A DNA stretch of 64,000 bases from Enterobacterales bacterium CwR94 (GTDB lineage Bacteria > Pseudomonadota > Gammaproteobacteria > Enterobacterales > Enterobacteriaceae). Numbering within the stretch: position 1 is the first letter of the stretch; each line of letters begins with the position of its first letter. The stretch lies in assembly GCA_002837195.1 (NCBI GenBank), contig KZ478062.1:62001-126000 (forward strand), written 5' to 3'. The position numbers were made by a program, and so were the translations under genes. The notes below the pieces were generated by a model. The model saw only the letters and a list, made by a program, of their open reading frames with translations, did not search any database and was not told the DNA's origin. Of this stretch, positions 24,267 to 34,199 are shown piece by piece.

Positions 24267-25400
24267 CTATTTCCCCAAAATATGGTGATACAGGCCCACA
24301 AGCTGTTGCGATAACTTTTGCGGTGTGGCGGTTAAAATGCGTTCACGTACTCGTTGCCCCATCTCGGAGGATCCTGTTGGTATCTGCATTACCGCCTCTC
24401 TAAGTGCCGGAATATCGAGGGCGTTACAGACAAACCCATTTTCGCCTGACACGATAAATTCTTGCCCGCCGCAGGAATCTGAGGTGATTACGGGTAATCC
24501 ACAGGCCATGGCTTCTAAAATGACATTTGGAAAGGGATCGTAAAGCGTCGGCAACAATAAACCGTCAGCCAACTGATACCAACTGAGCGTCTGGTTTTGC
24601 ATCCCCACAAAGCGTACACGGGAAGCGCAACCTAACGATTGGGCCAATTTTTGATAACGCTGTTGTTCTTTATCTTTTCCCACCACCACGAGCCAGGCAT
24701 CATCTTGCGCAATCGCACGGATTGCCGCGGCGAGCCCTTTGCGCTCAAAACCGGAGCCGACATAAATCAAAACCTTAGCATGCTGTGGTAAGTCAGCTTG
24801 TTGACGTAAAGCGTGCCGGGTTGCTGCGTCGGCAGGGATAAATTTGGCGCTGTCGATCGCGTTGTAAATAACGTGAATGTTGTTCTCAGCAACACCAAAC
24901 GTGTCGATGATTTCGTGCTTCACCATGGCAGCATTGCAAATCACCGCCTTGAGATGGGGTGACTGATACATCTCGCGTTCAGCATTCATGACATAACGAT
25001 GGTAAGGCGAAGCAAACAGCAATTGCTGCCGCCAGCGGGGCAACAGCAGAGAGCGCTGTTCCAGCCAGCGTTGATGAACACCATCGCCTGCCCGGTAGAT
25101 ATCACAGCCCGCAATGCGCTCATGGCTTTGCACAATGTCGAATTGCTCACGTTCCCAACAGGTGCGAGCCGCATCGGCAAAACCGCGCTCCCGGCTAATT
25201 CTTCCCCATTTTGTGGGATCACAAAGATGCAGGTGCCAGTTTGGGTTTTTGTCACCTTGCCATTGGCGAGTGATCACATTGAGTTCCAGCTGTTGCTGAT
25301 CCAGGGCTTCCAGCGCGCGTGAGATAAAACGCTCAGCGCCTCCGTCTGGACGATACTTCTGGCGCACAATCGCCAGGCGTACGGGGTTTACGGCAGCCAT
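24267..25400 (-). CDS. wabG: Core glycosyltransferase WabG-like (GT4)
   Basis: A 377-residue GT-B glycosyltransferase beginning RLAIVRQKYRPDGGAERF, with IYVGSGFERKGL (donor domain start) and the EX7E motif LYDPFPNVILEAMACGLPV. This pattern is the one I associate with WabG, which in Klebsiella transfers galacturonic acid to heptose II of the inner core, in place of the glucose added by E. coli WaaG. Order waaQ-wabG-wabH-waaA-waaE-coaD supports this. It overlaps waaQ by 13 bases. Acceptor and donor remain inferred. Confidence 0.72.
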   Translation of the reverse strand: MAAVNPVRLAIVRQKYRPDGGAERFISRALEALDQQQLELNVITRQWQGDKNPNWHLHLCDPTKWGRISRERGFADAARTCWEREQFDIVQSHERIAGCDIYRAGDGVHQRWLEQRSLLLPRWRQQLLFASPYHRYVMNAEREMYQSPHLKAVICNAAMVKHEIIDTFGVAENNIHVIYNAIDSAKFIPADAATRHALRQQADLPQHAKVLIYVGSGFERKGLAAAIRAIAQDDAWLVVVGKDKEQQRYQKLAQSLGCASRVRFVGMQNQTLSWYQLADGLLLPTLYDPFPNVILEAMACGLPVITSDSCGGQEFIVSGENGFVCNALDIPALREAVMQIPTGSSEMGQRVRERILTATPQKLSQQLVGLYHHILGK

Positions 25401-26473
25401 TTGCGCGTCGCCTCTATTACTGTATCGGTGGGAATAAGGCTCAGGAAGCGCTGCTGGGTATTGGTATCAATACTGTCAGGGTCGGGGAGTTCGCCATAAT
25501 CCCCTGCCCAGATCACTTCACCTTTCACCTGCCATGGGCGCCAAAACTGTAACTTTGAGGGGCCAAACAGGGCGATACAGGGTGTCTGCAATGCAGCAGC
25601 CATGTGCATGGGAACGGAATCCACGCCGATAAACAGCGAGGCGTGATCGATCAATGCCGCCAGTTCGGTGAGCGTCAATTGCCCTGCGAGCGAGTAAACC
25701 TGTGGAGTATCGGCGAAAGCCTGCATTATCGCGGTAATCATGGCCTGTTCACGTGGGTCAGGCCCAGACGTCAGCACAACCTGTTTTCCTCGCGCAGTGA
25801 GCGACTGAATAACATCGACAAACTTCTGGTCTTCCCAGCACTTAAAAAACCAGCGCGAGGTGGGCTGAATAACAACGTAGTTGCCAGATTTTATGCCACA
25901 TTGTTCAAGTTTGTGTTGTGTGTTCTGCCACGTCTGCGCACTGTAGCCCATGGTGACGGTTTCATTTGCTTGCGGCAGATTTAACGGTGCAAGAATCGAC
26001 ACGTTCTGCTCAACAGTGTGCATACTTTGATGTGCAGCCGTGTCGACCAACTGAGTATGGCAATAACGCCAAAAAGCGTTCTGTCGCTTCGGAAACGCAA
26101 AACCGATGCGCACTGGTGCACCCGTAATGTAGGTAAGCAAGGCGCTGCGCGATTGATCAGCAAGATTCAAAACAATGTCATAATGCTGTTTTTTCAAGGT
26201 AGACAGTAGCTTCAGTTCTTGCTTGAGGGCAAAAATGTGCCCCTGCTTTTTCCAGCGCCGATCAATGGAATAGATTTGATTTATCTGCAGATTTTCCGCC
26301 AGCATCGCGCGCGTCTCTTCATATAACAAGACATCAACGGCAACATCAGGCCAGCATGCCTTAAGCGAATTGATCACTGGAGTCACCAACAACATGTCAC
26401 CGTGGTGGCGAAATTTAATAATCAAAATGCGCTTTGATTGTTGGGGAGTTGAAGTAGATGGCTGAATAATCAT
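25388..26473 (-). CDS. waaQ: LPS heptosyltransferase III WaaQ
   Basis: A 361-residue family 9 glycosyltransferase that adds heptose III to heptose II. Family signs: RILIIKFRHHGDMLLVTPVI at the N-terminus, VVIQPTSRWFFKCW at the start of the second domain and IGVDSVPMHMAAAL with CIALFGPSKLQFWRPW near the C-terminus. First gene of the minus-strand unit waaQ-wabG-wabH-waaA-waaE-coaD. The 154-base region upstream is shared with the divergent wabN-like gene and shows no RfaH ops element (GGCGGTAG). Confidence 0.9.
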   Translation of the reverse strand: MIIQPSTSTPQQSKRILIIKFRHHGDMLLVTPVINSLKACWPDVAVDVLLYEETRAMLAENLQINQIYSIDRRWKKQGHIFALKQELKLLSTLKKQHYDIVLNLADQSRSALLTYITGAPVRIGFAFPKRQNAFWRYCHTQLVDTAAHQSMHTVEQNVSILAPLNLPQANETVTMGYSAQTWQNTQHKLEQCGIKSGNYVVIQPTSRWFFKCWEDQKFVDVIQSLTARGKQVVLTSGPDPREQAMITAIMQAFADTPQVYSLAGQLTLTELAALIDHASLFIGVDSVPMHMAAALQTPCIALFGPSKLQFWRPWQVKGEVIWAGDYGELPDPDSIDTNTQQRFLSLIPTDTVIEATRKWLP

Positions 26474-26627
26474 GCGTTCTCACGACGGTTTGTGGATCTC
26501 AAGATTCTAAAGCAGTGTCGTAACGATGGCTACTGAGGTTATCAATCCCCCCATGAATAGGATTCTCTTTGCCATAGAAAAAGAGTCTCAGTACCATACC
26601 TATTAACTGTCTGTGTAAGAGTCAAAT

Positions 26628-27593
26628 ATGGAAAAGCCCGCGTTTCTGATAACAATTGACACTGAGGGCGACAATCAGTGGGAAAAAAACACCATCACAA
26701 CGGAAAACGCGAAGTTTCTTTCTCGTTTTCAGCAGCTTTGTGAAAAATTTGGTTTTAAACCAACTTGGCTAACCAATTATGAAATGGCGTGCGATCCGGC
26801 TTATATTGAGTTTGCTGCCGATGTGATTAAGCGCAATACCGGTGAAATCGGTATGCATTTGCACGCCTGGCATAGCCCACCAGAGTACGCATTAACGGCC
26901 AACGATCTTCAATATAAGCCCTATTTGATTGAATATCCTGAGTCGGTTATTCGTAACAAAATCAGTACGATGACGCATTTGCTGGAGGATACATTCCAAA
27001 TTAAAATGCGCAGTCATCGTGCGGGACGCTGGGCGTTTAATGCGTTCTATGCTGCCCTTTTGAGAGAGCACGGCTACCTGGTGGACTGCTCAGTGACTCC
27101 GCGAGTGAGTTGGAAGCGCGCCCTGGGCAATCCTCAGGGTAATGGCGGAACGGATTACAGCCAATTTCCTGATGTTGCATATTGGCTGGATCCTGAAGAT
27201 ATCTCGCGTCCGGGTAATTCAACGCTCTTGGAAGTGCCGATGAGCATTCATTACCGTCACCCAAAATGGAAAAGACAGGCCAAACAGTGTTGGGATGCGT
27301 TAAGTGGTAAACAACGCAATCCCTCTGTAGATTGGCTGCGGCCGAAAGGCGGTAATCTCGATGCGATGAAGAAAGTGGTGCAGCAATCGCTCGCAGGTGG
27401 AGGAGATTATGTCGAATTTATGCTACATTCTTCCGAGTTTATGCCGGGAGGTAGCCCGACATTTCGAGATAAGAAATCCATTGAGCAACTTTATGAGGAA
27501 TTAGAAGAGCTTTTCACTGAATTAAGCATATATTTAAAAGGAATGAGTTTGCTCGAGTTCCATGACCACAAAGTTGAAGAGATGCCTAATTAG
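26628..27593 (+). CDS. wabN: Polysaccharide deacetylase family protein, WabN-like
   Basis: A 321-residue cytoplasmic NodB-type carbohydrate deacetylase without signal peptide. It starts ITIDTEGDNQWEKN, where the paired acids form the metal/catalytic Asp motif, and has GEIGMHLHAWHSPPEY (the H-x-H metal-binding part) and SHRAGRWAFNAFY near residue 130. In Klebsiella, WabN removes the acetyl group from core GlcNAc to give GlcN. Here the gene lies on the opposite strand to the waaQ-coaD unit, together with a GT25 gene 8 bases downstream. The role is inferred from locus and fold. Confidence 0.72.
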   Translation: MEKPAFLITIDTEGDNQWEKNTITTENAKFLSRFQQLCEKFGFKPTWLTNYEMACDPAYIEFAADVIKRNTGEIGMHLHAWHSPPEYALTANDLQYKPYLIEYPESVIRNKISTMTHLLEDTFQIKMRSHRAGRWAFNAFYAALLREHGYLVDCSVTPRVSWKRALGNPQGNGGTDYSQFPDVAYWLDPEDISRPGNSTLLEVPMSIHYRHPKWKRQAKQCWDALSGKQRNPSVDWLRPKGGNLDAMKKVVQQSLAGGGDYVEFMLHSSEFMPGGSPTFRDKKSIEQLYEELEELFTELSIYLKGMSLLEFHDHKVEEMPN

Positions 27594-27601
27594 GGGGAAT
27601 T

Positions 27602-28345
27602 ATGCGAACATTTATTATTAATCTTCCCGAATCTATTTCTCGCCGAGAAAGAATGATTAAGCATTGCAAGGAAATTAATATTGAACCGGAGTTCATTGAA
27701 GCTATCTTGGGAAGAGCATTTTCAATCGAAGAAGTAAAAAGAAAATCGAGAGCACTGACGGAGGTACGAACGCCGGGAGAATTCGGATGTGCGCTCAGCC
27801 ATATTTCTATCTATAAAAAGATGGTTGACGAAAAAATCTCTGTAGCACTTATTCTTGAGGACGATGTTTCTCTAAATGAAAATGCCAGAGACGTTTTAGA
27901 TATGATTGAAAACAAGATAAGTTCTGATGAAATTATTTTACTTAATTCGGCAAAGCAATATCTTAATCGACCAATTCATAAAATGAATGGCTATACAACA
28001 TATCCAATCATTGAGGCTGACTTAACATGTAGTTACGTCATTACTCTTGCCGCCGCTGAATCAATGCTTAAATTTCTGTATCCAGTATGGCTGGCTGCTG
28101 ACCGTTGGCCATTTTTTCGTGAAAATAATGTTGCAAAAATAAGTTTTATTAACCCACCTTTAAGTAATTTGAATGAATTATCCTCCGAAACAACTATTAA
28201 CGGAAGGGATAGTGAGGATTATATTAGTGAGAATTCAATAATTTGGAAAAAAATAAGATCTCAACGTCCATGGTTTACGAAAATAAAAAACATACTCTGG
28301 AAGTTAGTTATTAAGAAATACTACAAAGTTATAAAATTATCTTAA
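27602..28345 (+). CDS. Family 25 glycosyltransferase (LPS core or O-unit decoration)
   Basis: A 247-residue GT25 enzyme of the LgtB/Lex2B type, beginning TFIINLPESISRRERM (substrate loop), then GEFGCALSHISIYKKM and the acidic site LILEDDVSL near residue 90. Such enzymes usually add galactose or glucose in LPS. The gene is clearly richer in A+T than the neighbours and uses many AGA and ATA codons, so it was probably acquired by exchange. It follows wabN by 8 bases with AGGGGGAAT as SD. Donor and acceptor are unknown. Confidence 0.8.
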   Translation: MRTFIINLPESISRRERMIKHCKEINIEPEFIEAILGRAFSIEEVKRKSRALTEVRTPGEFGCALSHISIYKKMVDEKISVALILEDDVSLNENARDVLDMIENKISSDEIILLNSAKQYLNRPIHKMNGYTTYPIIEADLTCSYVITLAAAESMLKFLYPVWLAADRWPFFRENNVAKISFINPPLSNLNELSSETTINGRDSEDYISENSIIWKKIRSQRPWFTKIKNILWKLVIKKYYKVIKLS

Positions 28346-28370
28346 TGTTACTGATGAGTTTATAAATACA

Positions 28371-28400
28371 CTGGCATAATATCGATTGATATCATGCCAG
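28371..28400. terminator. Hairpin between convergent GT25 gene and waaL
   Basis: CTGGCATAATATC and GATATCATGCCAG form a 13-bp stem with one A-C mismatch and a GATT loop. There is no clear T-run. The placement between two convergent genes fits a bidirectional terminator. Confidence 0.6.
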
Positions 28401-28409
28401 CAACGATTA

Positions 28410-29762
28410 TTACTTAGAGTGGTCTTTTATCCATGTTATGCTTAAAAGTACTGCAGATACAAACATAAATTGCTCGAAAAAATGATCAATTAAATTGCGA
28501 TCTATTAATGATCGACTTAGGAAACCAATGGTAAATATCAGTGAAAAGAGAGCTATTTTGTCATTAGATCGAGTATAAGATCGCCATGCTTGTAAAATAA
28601 TAATTATATTGAATGTTAGCCATGCAATTAAACCAAATACTCCATATTGCATAGCAAGTTCTAATAAACCACTATGGCTTTGAGATATGTTTATATTTGC
28701 AGTAGGGTGGTTTTTTTGCAATAGATTTAGATATACTGACTTTCCGGCACCTATACCCATAGGATAATAAGCAATCAACTCCAGAGCCTGATGTATATAA
28801 GCAGGACGACATGCATTCGAGGTATCAACAGGTTCACCGTCACCTCTTTTCAATTGTGGTGACGAAGGGTTTAACTCAAAGCAATAGGATTTCACTGGAG
28901 CATCCCAACCTGCTGTAACATCTTCTTTGAGAGTATGCCATCGCGGATCTTTTTTAAAAGAACTGTAACCTAAAATTGCAATTGCAATAGTTATTGCGGT
29001 GACTATTATGCTCATTTTAAACAGGTTTTTTCTATTTAATTCTTTTAAAAGAATTAAGAAAATCATTGAAAACATTCCGGCAGTTAGACCAATTGTTCCA
29101 AATCTTGTATTTGCCAAAGCAGTCGAGATTCCGATGATAGCTATCATCAACACCAGAGATAAATTATTGAAAACTAAAGCAGGCTGGTGTTTAAAGGCAC
29201 GACGTAAGGCTTCTGCTATTAAAATAACAGCAATCATATTTATTTGTATGCTTAACTCTGTTCTTGTTCTAAATAAACGAGTTTCTCCCCAAGGAATATA
29301 GCTATTTTCGAAGTAAAAAAGAAGTGTATCAATAACATGCAGTGCTGGGCTAATAAAGAAGCATAAAACAATGATACTGATAAATCGCTCGGGAGTGAGC
29401 GTAGTAAATTCTCTTTTTAATATAGGATAGATATAAAGGCCAAGAAAGAACAGCATTACAGGTCTAACCCACATTCCATTCCAGTTCTTTAACATCAGCT
29501 TGATATTTGGAGAATATAATAATCCTATGATCAGTCCATAAATACTAATTGTGACGAGTATTATAATGAGCCAACGTATTTTTCCACTACGATAATCAAC
29601 ATCTATCTGATTATGAAAATATAATCCCAGTGCAATAATGAACGCAGAGTATATGAATAGATTTCGATGAAAGGGAAGTAACTCATTTGGAATTGGCCAC
29701 ACAATGGCCAATAAGACCACAAAAGTAAATAATACTGAAGTCAAATTACGAATTGAAATCAT
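28410..29762 (-). CDS. waaL: O-antigen ligase WaaL
   Basis: A 450-residue inner-membrane protein with about 11-12 membrane segments and one large periplasmic loop (around residues 270-350, containing SYCFELNPSSPQ and HQALELIAYYPMGIGAGKS). The loop holds the conserved arginine region and the ISQSHSGLLELAMQYG motif with the His typical of the Wzy/WaaL family. WaaL joins undecaprenyl-linked O antigen to the lipid A core. It is A+T-rich relative to waaC, as WaaL genes often are because they diverge quickly. It lies 30 bases after waaC. Confidence 0.85.
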   Translation of the reverse strand: MISIRNLTSVLFTFVVLLAIVWPIPNELLPFHRNLFIYSAFIIALGLYFHNQIDVDYRSGKIRWLIIILVTISIYGLIIGLLYSPNIKLMLKNWNGMWVRPVMLFFLGLYIYPILKREFTTLTPERFISIIVLCFFISPALHVIDTLLFYFENSYIPWGETRLFRTRTELSIQINMIAVILIAEALRRAFKHQPALVFNNLSLVLMIAIIGISTALANTRFGTIGLTAGMFSMIFLILLKELNRKNLFKMSIIVTAITIAIAILGYSSFKKDPRWHTLKEDVTAGWDAPVKSYCFELNPSSPQLKRGDGEPVDTSNACRPAYIHQALELIAYYPMGIGAGKSVYLNLLQKNHPTANINISQSHSGLLELAMQYGVFGLIAWLTFNIIIILQAWRSYTRSNDKIALFSLIFTIGFLSRSLIDRNLIDHFFEQFMFVSAVLLSITWIKDHSK

Positions 29763-29792
29763 TTATGACAACCTTGTTTAGACTATTAATCC

Positions 29793-30767
29793 TTAACTAC
29801 TTCCGTTAAGAACACGATTCAGTGCTTTATAAGTTTCCGGCGCAGTCAGTAACTCAAGATTTCCATTTTCTGCCTTCAACGATCTCTGATTCCCACCATA
29901 CCCCCCAATCAATCCTGGATCGGTAGGGCCAAAGAGCGTGATATTTGGGCGATCTAGCGCGGCGGTGAGATGGCTTAAGCCGGTATCTACTGACACCACG
30001 GCTTTAGCGCCTGCCAGCTGGCGGGCAACCTGTTCAAGGGTGAGTTTCGGTAACACCTCAACATAATCAAAACCCATTGCCAGGCGTTGTGCGCGCTGAT
30101 GTTCGTGTTCAGCACCCCAGGGTAATTTAATTTTCAGGCCACTGTCTTTCAGCAGATCGATTAATTCACGCCAGTTTGCTTCCGGCCAGTGTTTATTATC
30201 GCGGGTGGTGGCGTGCAAAAAGACCAGATAGCGCCCGGCATCCTCAGGTAATTCCTGCATAAAATGTTGCGCAATCGCATAATCACCCTGCGTTTCAGGC
30301 TTTTCATAACCTAAACTTTTTGCAAAGAGTAATCGTGTGCGTTCAACGGCGTGCATCGCTTTTGGAATGTCGTGTCGTTTGTCATACCACCAACTGGCAA
30401 AGGGCTCGCGGGCACTTTTGCTGTCCTGGCCATGTTTAATCCCTTTTGCCAGGCGAGTGACCAGCGCTGCGCTTTTAATTAACCCTTGCGCATCAATAAT
30501 GACGTCATAGCGCTGCTGTTGCAGGCGTTGTTTAAAACGAAAACGTTCTTCACGGGTTTGCGTACCAAACCAGTTCTTCCGCCAGCGACGCAGGGCCACA
30601 GGCAAGACCTGATCAACAGCCATGTGCCAAGGGGGGATCTGGGCAAAGCCTTCTTCAACCACCCAATCAAAGCGAATGTCAGGAATCGCCTGCATCGCGT
30701 CGGTTAAGGCGGGCAGGGTATGCAGAACATCACCCATTGAAGATGTTTTAACAATCAAAACCTTCAT
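29793..30767 (-). CDS. waaC: LPS heptosyltransferase I WaaC
   Basis: A 324-residue GT9 enzyme adding the first L-glycero-D-manno-heptose to Kdo. It begins MKVLIVKTSSMGDVLHTLPAL with the catalytic Asp of the GDVLH loop, and has DAQGLIKSAALVTRLAKG, WPEANWRELI and SVDTGLSHLTAALDRPNITLFGPT near residue 255-280. ATG overlaps the waaF stop by 4 bases. Order hldD-waaF-waaC is standard in enterobacteria. Confidence 0.95.
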   Translation of the reverse strand: MKVLIVKTSSMGDVLHTLPALTDAMQAIPDIRFDWVVEEGFAQIPPWHMAVDQVLPVALRRWRKNWFGTQTREERFRFKQRLQQQRYDVIIDAQGLIKSAALVTRLAKGIKHGQDSKSAREPFASWWYDKRHDIPKAMHAVERTRLLFAKSLGYEKPETQGDYAIAQHFMQELPEDAGRYLVFLHATTRDNKHWPEANWRELIDLLKDSGLKIKLPWGAEHEHQRAQRLAMGFDYVEVLPKLTLEQVARQLAGAKAVVSVDTGLSHLTAALDRPNITLFGPTDPGLIGGYGGNQRSLKAENGNLELLTAPETYKALNRVLNGSS

Positions 30768-31816
30768 GGGGTCTCCTGGCGTTGGTCGAGTAAGGCAGAG
30801 AGCTCGTCAAGCACCCGTTCAGGCTGGATATCAATCAAACTTTGGTGATAGCCCTCTGCGGCATCCCCTTTACGGACTTTGTGATAACCCGTGATTAAAC
30901 GAATAACACGTGCCCGCTGACTGAGTGGTGGCGTGAAATCGGGACTGCTGGGGCCATAGAGCGCGATCAGCGGTTTTTCCAGTGCGGCGGCAATATGCAT
31001 TAAGCCGGAATCGTTGCTCACAACGGCGCGGCAAAAGGCGAGCAAAATCACGGCTTCTTCAAGCTGAGTTTGCCCCGCCAGATTATGGCAATGCGCCTGC
31101 ATATCTTGTGGCAGAGTGCGCACGATTTCATCACCGGTTTCACGATCTTTTGCTGAACCAAACAGTAATACCTGTTTACCTTCGGCAATCAGGCGCTCAG
31201 CCAGGGCTGCATAATGGTAATGCGGCCAGCGTTTTGCGGGGCCAAATTCGGCGCCAGGGCAAAAACCAATGGCTTCACGCTCGGCGGGTAAGGCAAATTT
31301 CTGCACAACCTGGATAATTTCATCGTCGCTGACGTGTAGCCGCGGCCACAGCAGCGGTTGTGGCAGTTGGCTGGCGCGCTGTACCTGTTGGCTGTCGTAC
31401 GCCAGTGCAACGTAGCGCTCGACCATTAACGGGTAAGCGGTTTTATCCAATACCCGTAGGTCATTTAGCAAGCCGTAGCGCATCTCGCCGCGCCATCCCG
31501 TACGACGAGGAATGTTAGCAAAAAAAGGCACCAGTGCTGATTTGAATGAGCCGGGTAAGACAAAGGCGCGATCGTAACCCTTATCTCGCAAACGGACACC
31601 CAGTCGACGTCGTTCCCCAAGTTGCAATGTGCCATGACCCAGTGGCATCGCCAGCGCGTCATTCACTTCCGGCATGCGTGATAAAAGCGGACGGCACCAG
31701 GCGGGTGCCATCACATCTATTACGGCGTCGGGATGGAGAGCCTTCAGGGTTCGATAGAGACTTTGCGACATCATCATGTCGCCCACCCATGAAGGGCCGA
31801 TCACCAATATTCTCAT
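30764..31816 (-). CDS. waaF: LPS heptosyltransferase II WaaF
   Basis: A 350-residue GT9 enzyme adding the second heptose. N-terminal RILVIGPSWVGDMMMSQSLY carries the GD catalytic motif; GFCPGAEFGPAKRWP and SNDSGLMHIAAALEKPLIALYGPSSP are the C-domain nucleotide-sugar motifs. Length matches E. coli WaaF (348). It starts 15 bases after the hldD stop codon and overlaps waaC by 4 bases. Confidence 0.95.
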   Translation of the reverse strand: MRILVIGPSWVGDMMMSQSLYRTLKALHPDAVIDVMAPAWCRPLLSRMPEVNDALAMPLGHGTLQLGERRRLGVRLRDKGYDRAFVLPGSFKSALVPFFANIPRRTGWRGEMRYGLLNDLRVLDKTAYPLMVERYVALAYDSQQVQRASQLPQPLLWPRLHVSDDEIIQVVQKFALPAEREAIGFCPGAEFGPAKRWPHYHYAALAERLIAEGKQVLLFGSAKDRETGDEIVRTLPQDMQAHCHNLAGQTQLEEAVILLAFCRAVVSNDSGLMHIAAALEKPLIALYGPSSPDFTPPLSQRARVIRLITGYHKVRKGDAAEGYHQSLIDIQPERVLDELSALLDQRQETP

Positions 31817-31831
31817 GCCGTGTGCGGTTCC

Positions 31832-32764
31832 TTACGCTTTACGATTCAGCCAGTGCATATACTCGCCAACGCCCTCTGCCACGGTTTTAAACGGCTTGTC
31901 ATAGCCCGCTGCACGCAGTTTGGTCAGGTCGGCTTGCGTAAATGCCTGATAGCGGCCTTTTAATTTATCGGGGAACGGGATGTACTCTACGCTGCCTTTA
32001 TCATGGAAAGCGAGTGCGGCATCGGCGACGGCCTGGAAGGACTCTGCACGGCCGCTACCGCAGTTATAAATGCCGGAGACGCCGTTTTTCCAGAACCACA
32101 AATTCACCGCGGCAACGTCCTCAACGTAGATAAAGTCACGTTTGAAGTTATCGCTGCCTTCAAATAATTTTGGATTTTCACCGTTATTCAGTTGCGTATT
32201 GAGATGGAAAGCGACGCTCGCCATGCTGCCTTTATGACCTTCACGTGGCCCATACACGTTGAAATAACGGAAGCCACACACGGGTGAGTTAGCTTCTGGC
32301 AGGATATTGCGGACATAATCATCAAACAGTTTTTTCGAGTAGCCATACACGTTCAGTGGCGACTCATATTCCCGTGCTTCAACAAAGTTTGCATCGCGAC
32401 CACCATAAGTGGCGGCGGAAGAGGCGTACAGGAAGGGAATGTCATGCTCAAGACAGTAATGCAGCAGCTCTTTAGAGTACTGATAGTTGTTGTCCATCAT
32501 GTACTTGCCATCCCACTCGGTGGTTGAAGAGCAGGCACCTTGGTGGAATACGGCTTCTACATCGCCAAAATCTTCGTCTGCCAGAATGCTAATCAGGAAA
32601 TCTTCTTTATCCATGTAATCGGCAATCTGCAAGTCGACCAAATTAACGAATTTAGTCCCGTCTTTCAGGTTGTCGACCACCAGAATATCGGTGTGACCCT
32701 CATCATTGAGCGCTTTAATGATGTTGCTGCCGATAAAGCCAGCGCCGCCAGTTACGATGATCAT
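31832..32764 (-). CDS. hldD: ADP-L-glycero-D-manno-heptose 6-epimerase HldD
   Basis: A 310-residue short-chain epimerase that converts ADP-D,D-heptose to ADP-L,D-heptose for the inner core. The N-terminus [14 protein letters not shown] binds NADP; the active site has SSAATYGG (Ser) and YGYSKKLFD (Tyr-x-x-x-Lys). I place the start at 32764 (MIIVTGG) because AAGG sits 9 bases upstream, whereas the ATG two codons earlier is only 3 bases from it. First gene of the hldD-waaF-waaC-waaL unit, divergent from kbl. Confidence 0.95.
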   Translation of the reverse strand: MIIVTGGAGFIGSNIIKALNDEGHTDILVVDNLKDGTKFVNLVDLQIADYMDKEDFLISILADEDFGDVEAVFHQGACSSTTEWDGKYMMDNNYQYSKELLHYCLEHDIPFLYASSAATYGGRDANFVEAREYESPLNVYGYSKKLFDDYVRNILPEANSPVCGFRYFNVYGPREGHKGSMASVAFHLNTQLNNGENPKLFEGSDNFKRDFIYVEDVAAVNLWFWKNGVSGIYNCGSGRAESFQAVADAALAFHDKGSVEYIPFPDKLKGRYQAFTQADLTKLRAAGYDKPFKTVAEGVGEYMHWLNRKA

Positions 32765-32995
32765 AAGCATTAACCTTCAATATGTGGGCGAGAAACAGGG
32801 CGTTTCAGGCACGAATGTTGACTATCATAACATCTCATTCCCGGTCAGACAGCCAGATGACTCCGTAAGAGAATGTAAGGTGTTCTTTCTGGCGTGATAT
32901 ATGCTGCAAAAATGACATTCTACTCGCGTAATTATCGTCTCTAACCCAGGCTTTCAGTAACATGTGCCCAATTTTTTCGGTGATGGAGAACGAAA

Positions 32996-34189
32996 ATGCC
33001 TGCGGATTTTTATCGTCAAATTAACCAACAACTGGCCACCACGCGTGATGAAGGGCTGTTCAAAGAAGAGCGGATTATTACGTCTGCACAACAAGCGGAT
33101 ATTGCGCTGGGTCAGGAAGAGGTCATCAACTTCTGCGCCAATAACTATTTGGGACTGGCGAACCATCCTGCGTTGATAGCGGCCGCCAAAGCCGGGATGG
33201 ATACGCACGGCTTCGGCATGGCTTCTGTACGCTTTATCTGTGGTACACAAGATATTCACAAGCAGTTGGAACAGCGTTTGTCAGCCTTTTTAGGGATGGA
33301 GGATGCCATCCTCTACTCCTCATGCTTCGATGCTAATGGCGGGCTATTTGAAACGCTGCTGGGGGCGGAAGATGCCATTATTTCTGATGCGTTGAATCAT
33401 GCCTCCATCATTGATGGCGTGCGTCTGTGCAAAGCGCAGCGCTATCGCTATGCCAATAACGATATGGCGGAACTGGAAACCTGCTTGCAACAAGCGCGTG
33501 AAGCGGGTGCGCGGCATATCTTGATTGCCACCGATGGTGTGTTCTCGATGGATGGCGTTATTGCCAATCTACAAGGCATCTGCGATCTGGCCGACCGCTA
33601 TGATGCGCTGGTGATGGTGGATGATTCGCATGCTGTGGGCTTTGTCGGTGCTAATGGACGAGGAACCCATGAGTATTGTGGTGTGATGGATCGCATCGAC
33701 ATCATCACTGGCACGCTGGGTAAAGCACTGGGCGGCGCATCAGGAGGGTACACGGCAGCCAAAAAAGAGGTCGTGGAATGGCTGCGCCAGCGCTCTCGGC
33801 CCTATCTCTTCTCCAATTCTCTGGCTCCCGCCATTGTGTCAGCCTCGCTGCAAGTATTGGATGTATTGCAAGAAGGTCAGGGATTGCGCCAGCGTCTCTG
33901 GGACAATGCGGCCTATTTTCGCCAGGCCATGACCCGCGCTGGATTCACGTTGGCAGGGGCTGACCATGCGATTATCCCTGTGATGCTGGGTGAAGCGAAA
34001 GTGGCGCAGGAATTTGCGCGCTTGCTTCAAAAAGAGGGCATCTACGTAACAGGCTTTTTCTTCCCCGTTGTGCCGAAAGGCCAGGCGCGTATCCGCACGC
34101 AAATCTCCGCAGGGCACACGCATGAACAACTTGAGCGTGCGGTTGCTGCGTTTACCCGCATTGGCAAACAACTCGGTGTGATCGCCTAA
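32996..34189 (+). CDS. kbl: Glycine C-acetyltransferase (2-amino-3-ketobutyrate CoA ligase)
   Basis: A 397-residue PLP enzyme of the alpha-oxoamine synthase family. With Tdh it breaks threonine into glycine and acetyl-CoA. The PLP lysine is Lys243 in [23 protein letters not shown] supplies the Asp and His that hold the cofactor. Length is that of E. coli Kbl (398). GGAGA lies 9 bases before the ATG. It is followed by tdh after 10 bases. In E. coli this operon responds to Lrp and leucine; I did not define a site here. Confidence 0.95.
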   Translation: MPADFYRQINQQLATTRDEGLFKEERIITSAQQADIALGQEEVINFCANNYLGLANHPALIAAAKAGMDTHGFGMASVRFICGTQDIHKQLEQRLSAFLGMEDAILYSSCFDANGGLFETLLGAEDAIISDALNHASIIDGVRLCKAQRYRYANNDMAELETCLQQAREAGARHILIATDGVFSMDGVIANLQGICDLADRYDALVMVDDSHAVGFVGANGRGTHEYCGVMDRIDIITGTLGKALGGASGGYTAAKKEVVEWLRQRSRPYLFSNSLAPAIVSASLQVLDVLQEGQGLRQRLWDNAAYFRQAMTRAGFTLAGADHAIIPVMLGEAKVAQEFARLLQKEGIYVTGFFFPVVPKGQARIRTQISAGHTHEQLERAVAAFTRIGKQLGVIA

Positions 34190-34199
34190 GGAGCCAGCA

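Noticed and set aside
26474-26627. RfaH ops (JUMPstart) element before waaQ
   Set aside because: I looked for GGCGGTAG in both directions in this spacer and did not find it.
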